Origin: Nocardia aobensis NBRC 100429
GTDB lineage: Bacteria; Actinomycetota; Actinomycetes; Mycobacteriales; Mycobacteriaceae
Assembly (NCBI RefSeq): GCF_000308375.1
Contig: NZ_BAFQ01000203.1
Span: 1 to 51,112, forward strand
Length of the DNA stretch: 51,112 bases
Reading direction: 5' to 3'
Below, one piece after another: positions 7,214 to 15,613 of the stretch. The stretch's first letter is position 1; every line of letters starts with the position of its first letter. The position numbers and the translations under genes are program-made. The notes beneath the pieces were generated by a model. That model worked only from the letters and a program-made list of their open reading frames with translations. It had not been told where the DNA came from and did not search any database.

Positions 7214-7738
7214 ATGGCGGATGATGTGGTGGCCGGAGATTTGGAGCAGGCCAAACAACCCGTCAGTGCCGCACTGGCCGGGCCGTACGGGCATCCGTTC
7301 CACCCGATCCTGGTGACGGTGCCGATCGGGGCGTGGGTCGCGAGCCTCGTCTTCGACATCGGCTCCCACATCGTCGACGACCCGCAGTTCCTCGCCCGCG
7401 GGGCCGAATGGCTGGTGGCGATCGGCGTGCTCGGCGCCTTGGCCGCCGCCTCGATCGGCTTTCTGGATCTGTTCGCCATCCCGTCCGGCACGCCGGCGTT
7501 CCGCACCGGACTGACGCATATGAGCCTGAATCTGGTCATCACCGTCGCCTATGCACTGAACTTCTGGTGGCGGACCGCGGCCGGCACCGATCGCGCGACA
7601 CCAGTCGGGCCCCTGGTCTTGTCGATCGCATCCCTGCTCGTGCTGGGCATATCCGGATATCTCGGCGGCAAACTCGCCTACCACTACGGCGTGCGAGTCG
7701 CCGGCGAAACCACGCAGGCCACCGGCTACCGCCGCTGA
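7214..7738 (+). CDS. DUF2231 domain-containing membrane protein
   Basis: A 174-residue integral membrane protein with about four hydrophobic segments. It begins with the family signature GHPFHPILVTVPIGAWVASLVFDI; later features are GFLDLFAIPSGTPAFRTGLTHM and a C-terminal ISGYLGGKLAYHYGVRV. DUF2231 proteins are often found near redox and haem-linked genes, but their activity is not established. ATG 7214 has a strong GGAGGG Shine-Dalgarno; the upstream frame to 7145 runs through the promoter and is rejected. It sits downstream of the palindrome, so it is probably controlled by the Cys-rich regulator, and is followed by a second membrane protein in the same direction. Confidence 0.85.
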   Translation: MADDVVAGDLEQAKQPVSAALAGPYGHPFHPILVTVPIGAWVASLVFDIGSHIVDDPQFLARGAEWLVAIGVLGALAAASIGFLDLFAIPSGTPAFRTGLTHMSLNLVITVAYALNFWWRTAAGTDRATPVGPLVLSIASLLVLGISGYLGGKLAYHYGVRVAGETTQATGYRR

Positions 7739-7767
7739 CCTTCCCTTCTCATATTTCGGGAGTCACC

Positions 7768-8226
7768 ATGGGCATCGCAGCTCTGATCCTCTGGCTGCTC
7801 ACCGCCGGCGGAGGGTTCTTCCTGCTGGCCACCTGGATCGCCAAAGGCGGTGCACGACAACCCAGTTCGAGCCATCTGCCGCCGCCGGTGATCTTCGGGC
7901 ACTTCCTGCTCGCCGCCGCCGGCCTCGTGGTGTGGATCATTTACCTGGTCATCGACAACGACGCCCTCGCGTGGGTCGGATTCGCCTTGCTCGTGCCCGT
8001 CGCGCTGCTCGGATTCGTCATGTTCTTCCGCTGGCTGCCGGTGTTCCGCGCCCGCACCGCGAACCAGGCCACCGACCACGCGGCGGCAAACCTGGCCGGG
8101 GCACACGAGGCCGCAGAGCCCGCCGAGCGGCATTTCCCCGTGGCGATCGTCGGTGGGCACGGCGTCCTGGCCGTCGCGACGCTCGTGCTCGTGCTGCTCA
8201 CCGCTCTCGGCGTCGGTGGGAGCTAG
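7768..8226 (+). CDS. Small integral membrane protein
   Basis: A 152-residue protein with four predicted membrane segments: ALILWLLTAGGGFFLLATWI, FGHFLLAAAGLVVWIIYLVI, WVGFALLVPVALLGFVMFF and, after a soluble linker rich in Ala and His, VLAVATLVLVLLTALGV. No catalytic motif is visible; three His residues near helix ends (FGHF, ERHFP, GGHG) could bind metal or haem. It begins 29 nt after the DUF2231 gene and is likely co-transcribed. It may act with that protein in a redox-regulated membrane function; this is inference from position. Confidence 0.75.
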   Translation: MGIAALILWLLTAGGGFFLLATWIAKGGARQPSSSHLPPPVIFGHFLLAAAGLVVWIIYLVIDNDALAWVGFALLVPVALLGFVMFFRWLPVFRARTANQATDHAAANLAGAHEAAEPAERHFPVAIVGGHGVLAVATLVLVLLTALGVGGS

Positions 8227-8227
8227 C

Positions 8228-8493
8228 GTGTCCGTCCCCGCGTTACACGTCGTCCACGAGACCGGCGCCATCGACCTCGCGGTCGCCGAGGATGCCGCTC
8301 GGACCTTCCTCACCGCGTTGGGCGTCAGCCTCGACAGCGAACATCTGCAGGCCACGCCGGGCCGGATGGCGCGCGCCTACGCCGAACTGAGGGCTACGAC
8401 GAACTGGTGCTGGCCCGCCGCATCCCGTTGCGCTCGGTCTGCGAACACCATCTGCTGCCGTTCGAGGTGACCGTCGTCGTGCCCGCGGCCTGA
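8228..8493 (+). pseudogene. folE: GTP cyclohydrolase I (folE) remnant
   Basis: GTG 8228 opens a frame encoding an FolE-like N-terminus (AARTFLTALGVSLDSEHLQATPGRMARAYAEL). The homology then jumps to a different frame starting at 8389, reading GYDELVLARRIPLRSVCEHHLLPFEV and stopping at 8493. Intact FolE is about 180-200 residues. Here the segment after the GRMARAY helix (about 30-40 residues) and everything beyond HHLLPF are gone, and the zinc/active-site CEHH is left in a shifted frame. The gene is broken by deletion plus frameshift and cannot make an active enzyme. Confidence 0.8.
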
Positions 8494-8515
8494 ACTCCGC
8501 GCCCTGAGGCGAGCG

Positions 8516-9004
8516 TCAGCCGCCGGGTCGAGCACCCGCCACGGCGAATGCGACCGCCTCGGCCGCATTCGCCGCCCGGTGACTCCCCTCGACCGCTCCG
8601 CCCTCGGCATCGAGGATCTGCCAGCCACCGATCGACACCACCGGCACGTCCCCACGTCGATTGGCGAGCGCCAGCTCCGACAGCGTTCCCCAGGAACCGC
8701 CCACCACGATCACCGCGTCCGCCGACCGGACCAGAATCGCGTTCCGCGCCTCACCCATACCCGTGTACACGACGGCGGACAGGCCGTCACACACACCCGC
8801 GCGGTCGGTGTCCGGCCGGACTCCGATCACCAGGCCGCCTTCGGCCGACGCACCCTCGGCGACCGCCGCCATCACCCCGGTTCCGCCGCCGCACAACACG
8901 ATCGCGCCGGCCCGGGCCAGCAGCCGCCCGACCTCCCGCGCGATATCGGCCTCGGCGTTCGTGCAGTCGCGCGGCCCGCAGACCGCGACCTGAACAGGGG
9001 GCAT
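8516..9004 (-). CDS. TIGR00725/LOG-like nucleotide-binding protein
   Basis: A 162-residue Rossmann-type protein: PVQVAVCGPRDCTNAEADIA at the N-terminus, VLCGGGTGVMAAVAEGASAEGG (a PGGxGT-like loop), then GVRPDT and IVVGGSWGTLSELALANRRG. It resembles the short TIGR00725 family related to LOG phosphoribohydrolases. Those act on cytokinin-type nucleotides, but this short family has no proven reaction. ATG 9004 is preceded by GAGGAG at good spacing. It lies 53 nt downstream of the Hsp70-like gene on the same strand and may share its transcript. Confidence 0.8.
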   Translation of the reverse strand: MPPVQVAVCGPRDCTNAEADIAREVGRLLARAGAIVLCGGGTGVMAAVAEGASAEGGLVIGVRPDTDRAGVCDGLSAVVYTGMGEARNAILVRSADAVIVVGGSWGTLSELALANRRGDVPVVSIGGWQILDAEGGAVEGSHRAANAAEAVAFAVAGARPGG

Positions 9005-9057
9005 CTCGCACACTCCTCGGGCGTGGCCGATAGGTACTGCGGCAGCGGCGAAACCAC

Positions 9058-10446
9058 CTACTGCCGCGGCGGGAACGGTGGCAGCAGCGGCGGAATGGTC
9101 GGCACCACGATCGGCGGCAGGCCCGGGACGACGATGGTCGGCGGCCCCGGCGTCGGGGGTGCGGTCGTGGTGGTCGGCGCCTGCCAGTTCGGAGTGGGCG
9201 CGGCGACCGAGGCATTGGTGGCATCGGTGGTCGGCGCTACCGAGGGGTCCGCGGAGGCGCGGGGCGGCGCGACAGGCACCGAAGTGGAGGCGGAGGTGTT
9301 GCTCTGGGAATCGCCGCGCAGAACCGATTGGCCCCAGCCGAGCCCGATCCCGAGCGCGGCGACGACGACCAGCGCACCGACCGCCACCCCGGCCACGCTC
9401 AACTCCCGGCGACGACCGGCACCGACAGCACCCACCTTGCCGCCGAGTGTGCTCGTGGCGCGCGCCTTGTTCCGCTTGCGCGCGCGTCGCAGCGCATCCT
9501 CGGACAACCACACCGGCGCCAATTGCACGGTGTCGTCGGCGGATCCGGGCCCGGGAGCCTGTGGAACCGGCGCGGGTGTGGCCACCTGGGCGGGACGGGC
9601 GAGCAGTGCCGCGCCGCGCACGATCACCGTCTCCGGATCGGCGGGCACCAGCACCGGCATCCCCATCCACCGCTCCAGAATGCGCGCGATCAGAGGAATC
9701 CGGGCGCAACCGCCGATCACGAAGACCGCCTGCACGGCCTGTTCGGAGCGCATCATCACATCGCGGGTCATGCGAGCCGAGGATTCGACCGCGAGCATGA
9801 TCAGCGCTTCGAAGTTCTCCTGCGACAACAACACCAGGCCGTGCTCGGATGGCACCGCGACCGCCGTGGTACTCGACAACTGCTCCTTGGCCTGCCGGCA
9901 TACGCCGTCCAGGGCCGCCAAACCCTGTGCGGTGGGGGGATGTTCGATCCGGCCGGAGGCGATCTGCTGTTCGCGGATCAGCGAATCCAGGTAGTCGCCG
10001 CTGATGTCGCTGGTGCGCTCGCTGTGGCTCACCTGGCCGGACTCGACGTCGATCACGCTGACCGAGAGGCCGGAACTGCCGAGGTCGTAGAGCGCGACCG
10101 TGCGATACCCCTGCAGTTCACCAGTGGCGCGCAGGAATTCCCGCGCCGCCGCGACCTCGGGCACGAGTTCGTAATTGGTGAGCTGGCGGCGCGCGAGGGC
10201 GCCCCGCAGCGTGCGCGCATGCTGTTCGTTGCGATAGGCCAGCGCGGTCGCGGCGATCTCGGGCGCGGAACCGAAGACGGCGCCGACGGTTTCGGCGGCC
10301 ACATCGTCCATGGAGTGCTGCTCGCCGACCGGCATCGCCTGCACGTCGAAGGCGGTGGCGACGAATCGTTCGGCGGAGTTACCGGGATGTGGGATCGCGA
10401 CGCGAATGGCGCCGGCCCCCACCGAAACTCCCAGTACCGAACTCAT
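9058..10446 (-). CDS. Hsp70-like ATPase-fold protein with C-terminal membrane anchor
   Basis: A 462-residue protein with an actin/Hsp70-type domain in the first 300 residues. The second phosphate loop is DLGSSGLSVSVIDVESG and the adenosine motif is VFVIGGCARIPLIARIL. The first phosphate loop, normally DLGTTNS, reads VLGVSVGAGAIRVAI and has lost the Asp and Thr. There is no DnaK substrate-binding domain. Instead a basic linker leads to one membrane helix (VAGVAVGALVVVAALGIGLGWG) and an extracytoplasmic tail of about 120 residues rich in Pro, Thr and Ser, ending in repeated IPP/PPF motifs. It may act as a membrane-bound nucleotide sensor or scaffold; no chaperone role can be claimed. Confidence 0.8.
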   Translation of the reverse strand: MSSVLGVSVGAGAIRVAIPHPGNSAERFVATAFDVQAMPVGEQHSMDDVAAETVGAVFGSAPEIAATALAYRNEQHARTLRGALARRQLTNYELVPEVAAAREFLRATGELQGYRTVALYDLGSSGLSVSVIDVESGQVSHSERTSDISGDYLDSLIREQQIASGRIEHPPTAQGLAALDGVCRQAKEQLSSTTAVAVPSEHGLVLLSQENFEALIMLAVESSARMTRDVMMRSEQAVQAVFVIGGCARIPLIARILERWMGMPVLVPADPETVIVRGAALLARPAQVATPAPVPQAPGPGSADDTVQLAPVWLSEDALRRARKRNKARATSTLGGKVGAVGAGRRRELSVAGVAVGALVVVAALGIGLGWGQSVLRGDSQSNTSASTSVPVAPPRASADPSVAPTTDATNASVAAPTPNWQAPTTTTAPPTPGPPTIVVPGLPPIVVPTIPPLLPPFPPRQ

Positions 10447-10600
10447 CTGCCGCCCATCTCGTTTCACGCTTCCCGACCGGTACGCCCCGGCCACCGCCCC
10501 CACCGGCCTGCGCTGGGCCGTGCGAGCGCCCCCAGGCCGCCGTGAACGGGCCCGATGCGCATGCCGCAGGGCGCCGCCACTCTACCTGGCTCCCGCCACA

Positions 10601-11923
10601 CTACGACGTGCCGAGTCCCGCGTACACCCATCCCGCGGCGGTCCACGCGGCGCGCTCGAGACAGTTGCGTCCGTCGATGATGGAACGCCCGCGCACCACC
10701 GGCTCGAGGTCACGCGGCGAGAGTGCGGTGAACTCGTCCCATTCCGTGAGAACCAGCACGACATCCGCCCGATCACACGCCTCCGCCACCGAGGTCGCGT
10801 AGTTCAGCGTCGGAAAGACGCGACGGGAGTTCTCCAGCGCTTTCGGGTCGTAGACCGTGACCACCGCACCGTGCAGCTGGATCATTCCGGCCACGTTCAA
10901 CGCGGGCGAATCGCGCACATCGTCGGATTCCGGTTTGAAGGCCGCGCCCAGCACCGCCACGTTGGCGCCCAGCAGCGAACCGCCGCACGCCTTGGCCGCC
11001 ATATCGACCACCTTGGTGCGCCGGCGCATATTGATGTTGTCGACCTCACGCAGGAACGCGACCGCGTGATCGGCGCCGAGCTCCCCCGCCCGGGCCATGA
11101 ACGCCCGGATGTCCTTGGGCAGACAGCCACCGCCGAAACCGAGCCCGGCGTTGAGGAACCGCCTGCCGATGCGGGCGTCGTGGCCCAGCGCGTCGGCCAG
11201 CATCGTGACATCGGCTCCGGTCGCCTCGCAGACCTCGGAGACGGCGTTGATGAACGAGATCTTGGTGGCCAGGAACGCGTTGGCCGACACCTTCACCAGT
11301 TCCGCGGTGGCCAGATCGGTGAGCAGGAACGGCACCTGCGCCGCGATCAGGTCGGCGTAGATCTCGCGCACCTGCGCTCGCACCCAGTCGGCGCGCTCGC
11401 GTTCGCCGTCGACACCGAGGACCAGCCGGTCGGGCCGCAGCGTGTCGCGCACCGCGAACCCCTCCCGCAGGAATTCCGGATTCCAGGCGACCTCGACGTC
11501 GGTGCGGGCGCGGGATCGCATCCGGCGGCCCAGTTCCGCGGCCGTGCCGACGGGCACCGTCGACTTGCCGATCAGCACCGACGGCCGCTCCAGCAGCGGC
11601 GCCAGCGAATCGGCCACGGCGTGGACATATTTCAGGTCCGCGCCGTATTCGCCCTTCTTCTGCGGGGTGCCGACGCCGAGGAAGTGGGCGTCGGCGTGCG
11701 CGGCCGCCTCCTCGTAGGAGGTGGTGAAGCGCAGTCGCCCGGCGTCGAGGTTGCGGCGCAGCACCGCTTCCAGGCCGGGTTCGTAGAACGGCACGACGCC
11801 GTCGGACAATTTGGCCACCTTGCCGGGGTCGATGTCCACCCCGAGCACCTCGTGACCGAGCTCGGCCATGCAGGCGGCATGGGTGGCTCCCAGATATCCC
11901 GTCCCGAATACCGTCAGACGCAT
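10601..11923 (-). CDS. UDP-glucose/GDP-mannose dehydrogenase family protein (UDP-glucose 6-dehydrogenase)
   Basis: A 440-residue enzyme, full length for UDP-glucose 6-dehydrogenases, which oxidise UDP-glucose to UDP-glucuronate with two NAD+. The N-terminal Rossmann motif is MRLTVFGTGYLGATHAACMAELG; the substrate-binding region includes EFLREG; the catalytic Cys lies in GFGGGCLPKDIRAF; the C-terminal domain carries AFKPESDDVRDSPAL. ATG 11923 is chosen because it directly precedes the Rossmann strand. UDP-glucuronate feeds glycolipid and polysaccharide synthesis at the envelope. The gene is divergent from the YdcF-like gene across about 120 bp. Confidence 0.92.
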   Translation of the reverse strand: MRLTVFGTGYLGATHAACMAELGHEVLGVDIDPGKVAKLSDGVVPFYEPGLEAVLRRNLDAGRLRFTTSYEEAAAHADAHFLGVGTPQKKGEYGADLKYVHAVADSLAPLLERPSVLIGKSTVPVGTAAELGRRMRSRARTDVEVAWNPEFLREGFAVRDTLRPDRLVLGVDGERERADWVRAQVREIYADLIAAQVPFLLTDLATAELVKVSANAFLATKISFINAVSEVCEATGADVTMLADALGHDARIGRRFLNAGLGFGGGCLPKDIRAFMARAGELGADHAVAFLREVDNINMRRRTKVVDMAAKACGGSLLGANVAVLGAAFKPESDDVRDSPALNVAGMIQLHGAVVTVYDPKALENSRRVFPTLNYATSVAEACDRADVVLVLTEWDEFTALSPRDLEPVVRGRSIIDGRNCLERAAWTAAGWVYAGLGTS

Positions 11924-12047
11924 AGTCGATTGATACGCGGCGGGTATGGCCGGTCCGCGTCCACGAGGCGAGGGCGCAGGCAACAGTGGGTGTACAGGGA
12001 GAAACCGCCGCCGATCAGCGCATTCGCCGACCACCTACCATCGCAGA

Positions 12048-12584
12048 GTGCGAAAACGGTGGTGGGTGCGCGGTGCGGTGGGGGTGGTGCTCGTGCTCGC
12101 CGTCGCGGTGGCGGCGCTGTGGCCGGTGTACGTGCGCCCGCGTACCGACGCGCCGCGCCCGGCCGATGCCATCCTGGTCCTCGGGGGCGCCCACGACGGC
12201 CGCGAGGAGCTGGCGCTGCGCCTGGCCCACGACGGTTACGCCCCGCAGGTGGTGTTCTCCGATCCCTACGACCACTCCCCGCTGATCAATCGAATCTGTC
12301 ACGGCGGATACAGCTTCCGGGTGAGCTGCTTCGATCCCTCGCCGCGCACCACACGCGGCGAGGGACGCGAACTGGCCGCCCGCGCGGCACGGGAGAACTG
12401 GCGACGCGTGATCGTGGTGACCTTCACTCCGCACATCTCCCGCGCCCGGTATGTGCTCGGAAAGTGCTGGGGCGGTGAGGTTCTGCTCGTCGACGCGCGG
12501 CCGCACATCGGGCCGGCGCGGTGGGCCTACCAGTACCTGTATCAGTCCTCGGGATATGTCAAAGCCGCCTTCGAGGACTGCTGA
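12048..12584 (+). CDS. YdcF family (DUF218) membrane-anchored protein
   Basis: A 178-residue protein beginning with a basic stretch and one membrane helix (GAVGVVLVLAVAVAALWPVYV), followed by the DUF218 core: ADAILVLGGAHDGREELALRLA, VVFSDPYDH, TTRGEGRELAARAARENWRRV and IVVTFTPHISRARYVLGKCW. The family includes ElyC/SanA-like envelope proteins, with roles in lipid-carrier or vancomycin-barrier phenotypes. GTG 12048 is the likely start since it places the positive residues just before the helix. It faces the M48-like gene convergently. Confidence 0.85.
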   Translation: MRKRWWVRGAVGVVLVLAVAVAALWPVYVRPRTDAPRPADAILVLGGAHDGREELALRLAHDGYAPQVVFSDPYDHSPLINRICHGGYSFRVSCFDPSPRTTRGEGRELAARAARENWRRVIVVTFTPHISRARYVLGKCWGGEVLLVDARPHIGPARWAYQYLYQSSGYVKAAFEDC

Positions 12585-12651
12585 ACCGGCGGCCGTCGAG
12601 CCGGGCATCGGCTCCACGACCTTCCGGCTCGCTCACGGCCGATCCGACACC

Positions 12652-13704
12652 TCACCGGTCGGGTCCCGGAAACCCTTGTGCCGCACCACCTTCCGGAAGC
12701 ACCGGCCCGGAATAGCCGGCGATGCGCACCCGCTCGTCCATGCGGTCGCGGATATGGCGAACGCGTTCGTCCACCGCGGTGCGCGGCGCGTACGCGGACA
12801 CCGAGAGCGCGTACAGCGCCGCCGCGTCGCCGGACTCCGCCCGCCGTTCCTGCAGCGCCACACCGAGATCCGTACCGTAACCCAGGTCGACGGCCGCCCG
12901 GTCGGCCCGGTAGTCGATGCGACGCACGACCGGAACGAGAGCGCAGGCCGCCACCTCCGGAGCGATACGCAGCAGCAGCGCGGCCGGAAGCCCCACGATC
13001 ACGGTGGTGGCCGCGATCGCCGGGCAGGCGACCAGCACCCGGCTGACCGCACTCCATCCGATACCGAAGATCCGGGCCGCCGGCGGAGTCATCCGCCGCG
13101 TCAGCCACGCTCCGACCGCCGCGGGGCCCGACAGCAACACCCGCTCCAGCCACACCAGCGGCAGATTGAAGTACCGGAACACGAACTGGCACAACGACAC
13201 CCGTCCCTCGGACCGATACCCGAGCTCCCGGGCGAGTACCGCTTCGAGTTCCCGCGGGGGCGCACCGAGTACGGCCGACGGGACCGCGATCATCCGCCGG
13301 GGCAGCAACAGTTCACGCTCGCTCTCCCGGATCCACAGCGAATGCGAGGAGGAGGCGATGCCGGATCGGCGGGCCACCCGCTCCCACGCCGTCATCAGCG
13401 CGTGCCGCTCGCCGGAAGTGGGCGCGCGCACCCCGAAACGCGCCGACAACCACCGCCGCTCGGCGCCCAGGAAGCACACCACCGCGACGAGAACACACAC
13501 CACCAACCACGCGATGGCGAGAATGCCGAGGGTGCCGAAACCCATCGCCAAACCGAGCCCGTAGAGCACCACCGTGAGGATCGCCGCGGTGGGTGCGGCG
13601 GCCAGTACCAGCGCCGCCCAGGAGCGGATCCGGTCGGTCGCGGAGGGCCGGATGGCCGCGCCCGCGCCGGGGTCGTTCGCCTTCGCTGTCGAGTCAAAGG
13701 TCAT
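12652..13704 (-). CDS. M48-like membrane protein with degenerate active site
   Basis: A 350-residue protein with two N-terminal membrane segments (about 27-52 and 58-80) and an M48/HtpX-like domain. Where active M48 enzymes carry HELGH, this one reads RELGY at residues 159-163 (EAVLARELGYRSEGR), so both zinc-binding His residues are missing. The downstream segment IDYRADRAAVDLG resembles the third-ligand region (EyEAD), with Asp in place of the first Glu. A further hydrophobic region lies at about 235-265. It is therefore probably a non-catalytic relative of the membrane metalloproteases. ATG 13704 precedes the soluble N-terminus; the longer upstream frame overlaps the next promoter and is rejected. 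Confidence 0.75.
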   Translation of the reverse strand: MTFDSTAKANDPGAGAAIRPSATDRIRSWAALVLAAAPTAAILTVVLYGLGLAMGFGTLGILAIAWLVVCVLVAVVCFLGAERRWLSARFGVRAPTSGERHALMTAWERVARRSGIASSSHSLWIRESERELLLPRRMIAVPSAVLGAPPRELEAVLARELGYRSEGRVSLCQFVFRYFNLPLVWLERVLLSGPAAVGAWLTRRMTPPAARIFGIGWSAVSRVLVACPAIAATTVIVGLPAALLLRIAPEVAACALVPVVRRIDYRADRAAVDLGYGTDLGVALQERRAESGDAAALYALSVSAYAPRTAVDERVRHIRDRMDERVRIAGYSGPVLPEGGAAQGFPGPDR

Positions 13705-13842
13705 GCACCACGGTAAAGGGAGAGCACAAAGCCGCACGTCGCGGGGCGTTACACGGCGGTAACCGAGCGGCAAACCGGACACCACATCGGGCCTGCACCC
13801 TCGAAAGGCCGCGCCGAGCGCGGGAACGATGAGGAGTAGATC

Positions 13843-15486
13843 GTGGTTGATGTGCAAACCCGTCCGGCGACCGCTGCCGCCGCGACGAAGGAAACCCTCG
13901 AGGACTACACGCTGCGTTTCGCGCCCCGCAGCTATCGCAAATGGAGTCCGGCAGTGGTCGGCGTCTCCGCATTGGGCGGCATCGCCTATCTCGCGGATTT
14001 CTCCATCGGCGCCAACATCGGCATCGCGAACGGCACCGGAAATGCGTTGCTGGGCATCGGCATCTTCGCGATCATCATCATGATCACCGGATTTCCGCTG
14101 GCCTACTATGCCGCTCGCTACAACATCGATCTGGATCTGATCACCCGCGGAAGTGGATTCGGTTACTACGGTTCGGTGATCACCAACCTGGTGTTCGCCT
14201 CGTTCACCTTCATCTTCTTCGCCACCGAGGGTTCGATCATGGCGCAGGGCCTCAATCTGGGCCTGCACATCCCGCTGTGGCTGGGTTATCTGCTCTCCAC
14301 GGTGCTGATCTTCCCGCTGGTCGTCTACGGCATGAATACGCTGGCGAAACTGCAGGTCTGGACGACGCCGCTGTGGCTGCTGCTGATGGTGTTACCGTTC
14401 GCGTTCCTGCTGATCCGCCACCCCGAATCGATCGACTCGTTCTTCGCCTACGGCGGTAAGGACGGTGCGGGCGTGAGCCTTTCCGGTGCGCTGCTGGCCG
14501 CCGGTGTCTGTCTGTCACTGATCGCCCAGATCGCCGAGCAGATCGACTATCTGCGGTTCATGCCGCCGAAAACCCCGGAGAACGCCCGCAAGTGGTGGGG
14601 CTGGATGCTGCTGGCCGGGCCGGGCTGGGTGATCTTCGGCGCCGTCAAACAGGTCGTCGGCCTGTTCCTCGCGGTCTATCTCATCGCGAATCTGCCGGGA
14701 GCACAGGACATCGCGAATCAGCCGGTGCATCAGTTCCTGGAGATCTACCGCGATATGGTTCCGTCCTGGCTGGCGATGACGCTCGCGGTGGTGCTGGTGG
14801 TCATCTCACAGATCAAAATCAATGTGACCAACGCCTATTCGGGTTCGCTGGCGTGGACCAACTCGTTCACCCGCGTCACCAAGACCTATCCGGGCCGGCT
14901 GGTATTCCTCGGGGTGAATCTGGCGATCGCGCTGATCCTGATGGAAGCCAATATGTTCGACTTCCTCAACGACATCCTCGGCTTCTACGCCAACTGCGGT
15001 ATCGCCTGGATCGTCACCGTCGCAACGGATATCGCGGTCAACAAGTATCTGCTGAAGCTCTCGCCCAAACAGCCCGAATTCCGGCGCGGCATGCTCTACA
15101 ACTTCAATCCCGTCGGCCTGGTCGGTTTCGGATTGTCGGCGGTGCTGTCGATCATGACCTTCTTCGGCGTCTTCGGTGCCGCGTTGAAACCGTATTCGCC
15201 GATCGTCGCCGTCGTGATCGCCTTCGTCGCGACCCCGCTCACCGCGGTTCTCACCCGGGGTAAGTACTACCTGCGCCGCGGCGACGACGGAATCGAACTG
15301 GACATGTTCGACGAACACGGCAACCCCTCCGGCGAGACCCTCACCTGCCACGTCACCGGAATGGACTTCGAACGGCCCGACATGATCGCCTCCGCGGTCC
15401 CCGGGCCGGAGGGCGAAATCCAATACATCAGCTCACTGGCCCTGTCGACGGACAAATCAGGCGCGCACGTGCTGCCGCCGAGCTAA
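13843..15486 (+). CDS. NCS1 family nucleobase:cation symporter (cytosine/purine permease type)
   Basis: A 547-residue transporter with about 12 membrane helices and a soluble C-terminal tail of about 80 residues. The N-terminal LRFAPRSYRKWSP and the helix pattern with ADFSIGANIGI, GFGYYGSVITNLVF, QIAEQIDYLRFMP and INVTNAYSGSLAW fit the nucleobase/allantoin/hydantoin-type NCS1 transporters, which import nucleobase-like substrates with a cation. The substrate cannot be assigned. The start is a GTG. It stands alone, convergent with dcd across a 127-bp gap carrying an inverted repeat. Confidence 0.85.
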   Translation: MVDVQTRPATAAAATKETLEDYTLRFAPRSYRKWSPAVVGVSALGGIAYLADFSIGANIGIANGTGNALLGIGIFAIIIMITGFPLAYYAARYNIDLDLITRGSGFGYYGSVITNLVFASFTFIFFATEGSIMAQGLNLGLHIPLWLGYLLSTVLIFPLVVYGMNTLAKLQVWTTPLWLLLMVLPFAFLLIRHPESIDSFFAYGGKDGAGVSLSGALLAAGVCLSLIAQIAEQIDYLRFMPPKTPENARKWWGWMLLAGPGWVIFGAVKQVVGLFLAVYLIANLPGAQDIANQPVHQFLEIYRDMVPSWLAMTLAVVLVVISQIKINVTNAYSGSLAWTNSFTRVTKTYPGRLVFLGVNLAIALILMEANMFDFLNDILGFYANCGIAWIVTVATDIAVNKYLLKLSPKQPEFRRGMLYNFNPVGLVGFGLSAVLSIMTFFGVFGAALKPYSPIVAVVIAFVATPLTAVLTRGKYYLRRGDDGIELDMFDEHGNPSGETLTCHVTGMDFERPDMIASAVPGPEGEIQYISSLALSTDKSGAHVLPPS

Positions 15487-15511
15487 CCGGATGCCGACGT
15501 AGTAAACGTAT

Positions 15512-15567
15512 CGTGCAAACCTCGGCGGTTTTTGCGGTTTTCTCGCATTGACGTCGAGGTTTGCACG
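15512..15567. terminator. 13-bp inverted repeat between convergent genes
   Basis: CGTGCAAACCTCG at 15512-15524 is repeated perfectly in inverted orientation at 15555-15567, with a 30-nt loop containing two GCGGTTTT-like runs. It lies in the 127-bp gap between the convergent permease and dcd genes, where a two-way terminator is expected. The long loop is atypical, so a dispersed palindromic element is an alternative. Confidence 0.45.
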
Positions 15568-15613
15568 AAAAGTTCAGGTCCCACTCCAACCACGCTTCCA
15601 GCAAAGGTGCTGT

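Noticed and set aside
10310..12478. 722-codon open frame on the plus strand
   Set aside because: It is antisense to UDP-glucose dehydrogenase and the Hsp70-like gene; its composition is typical of a shadow frame and no domain is visible.
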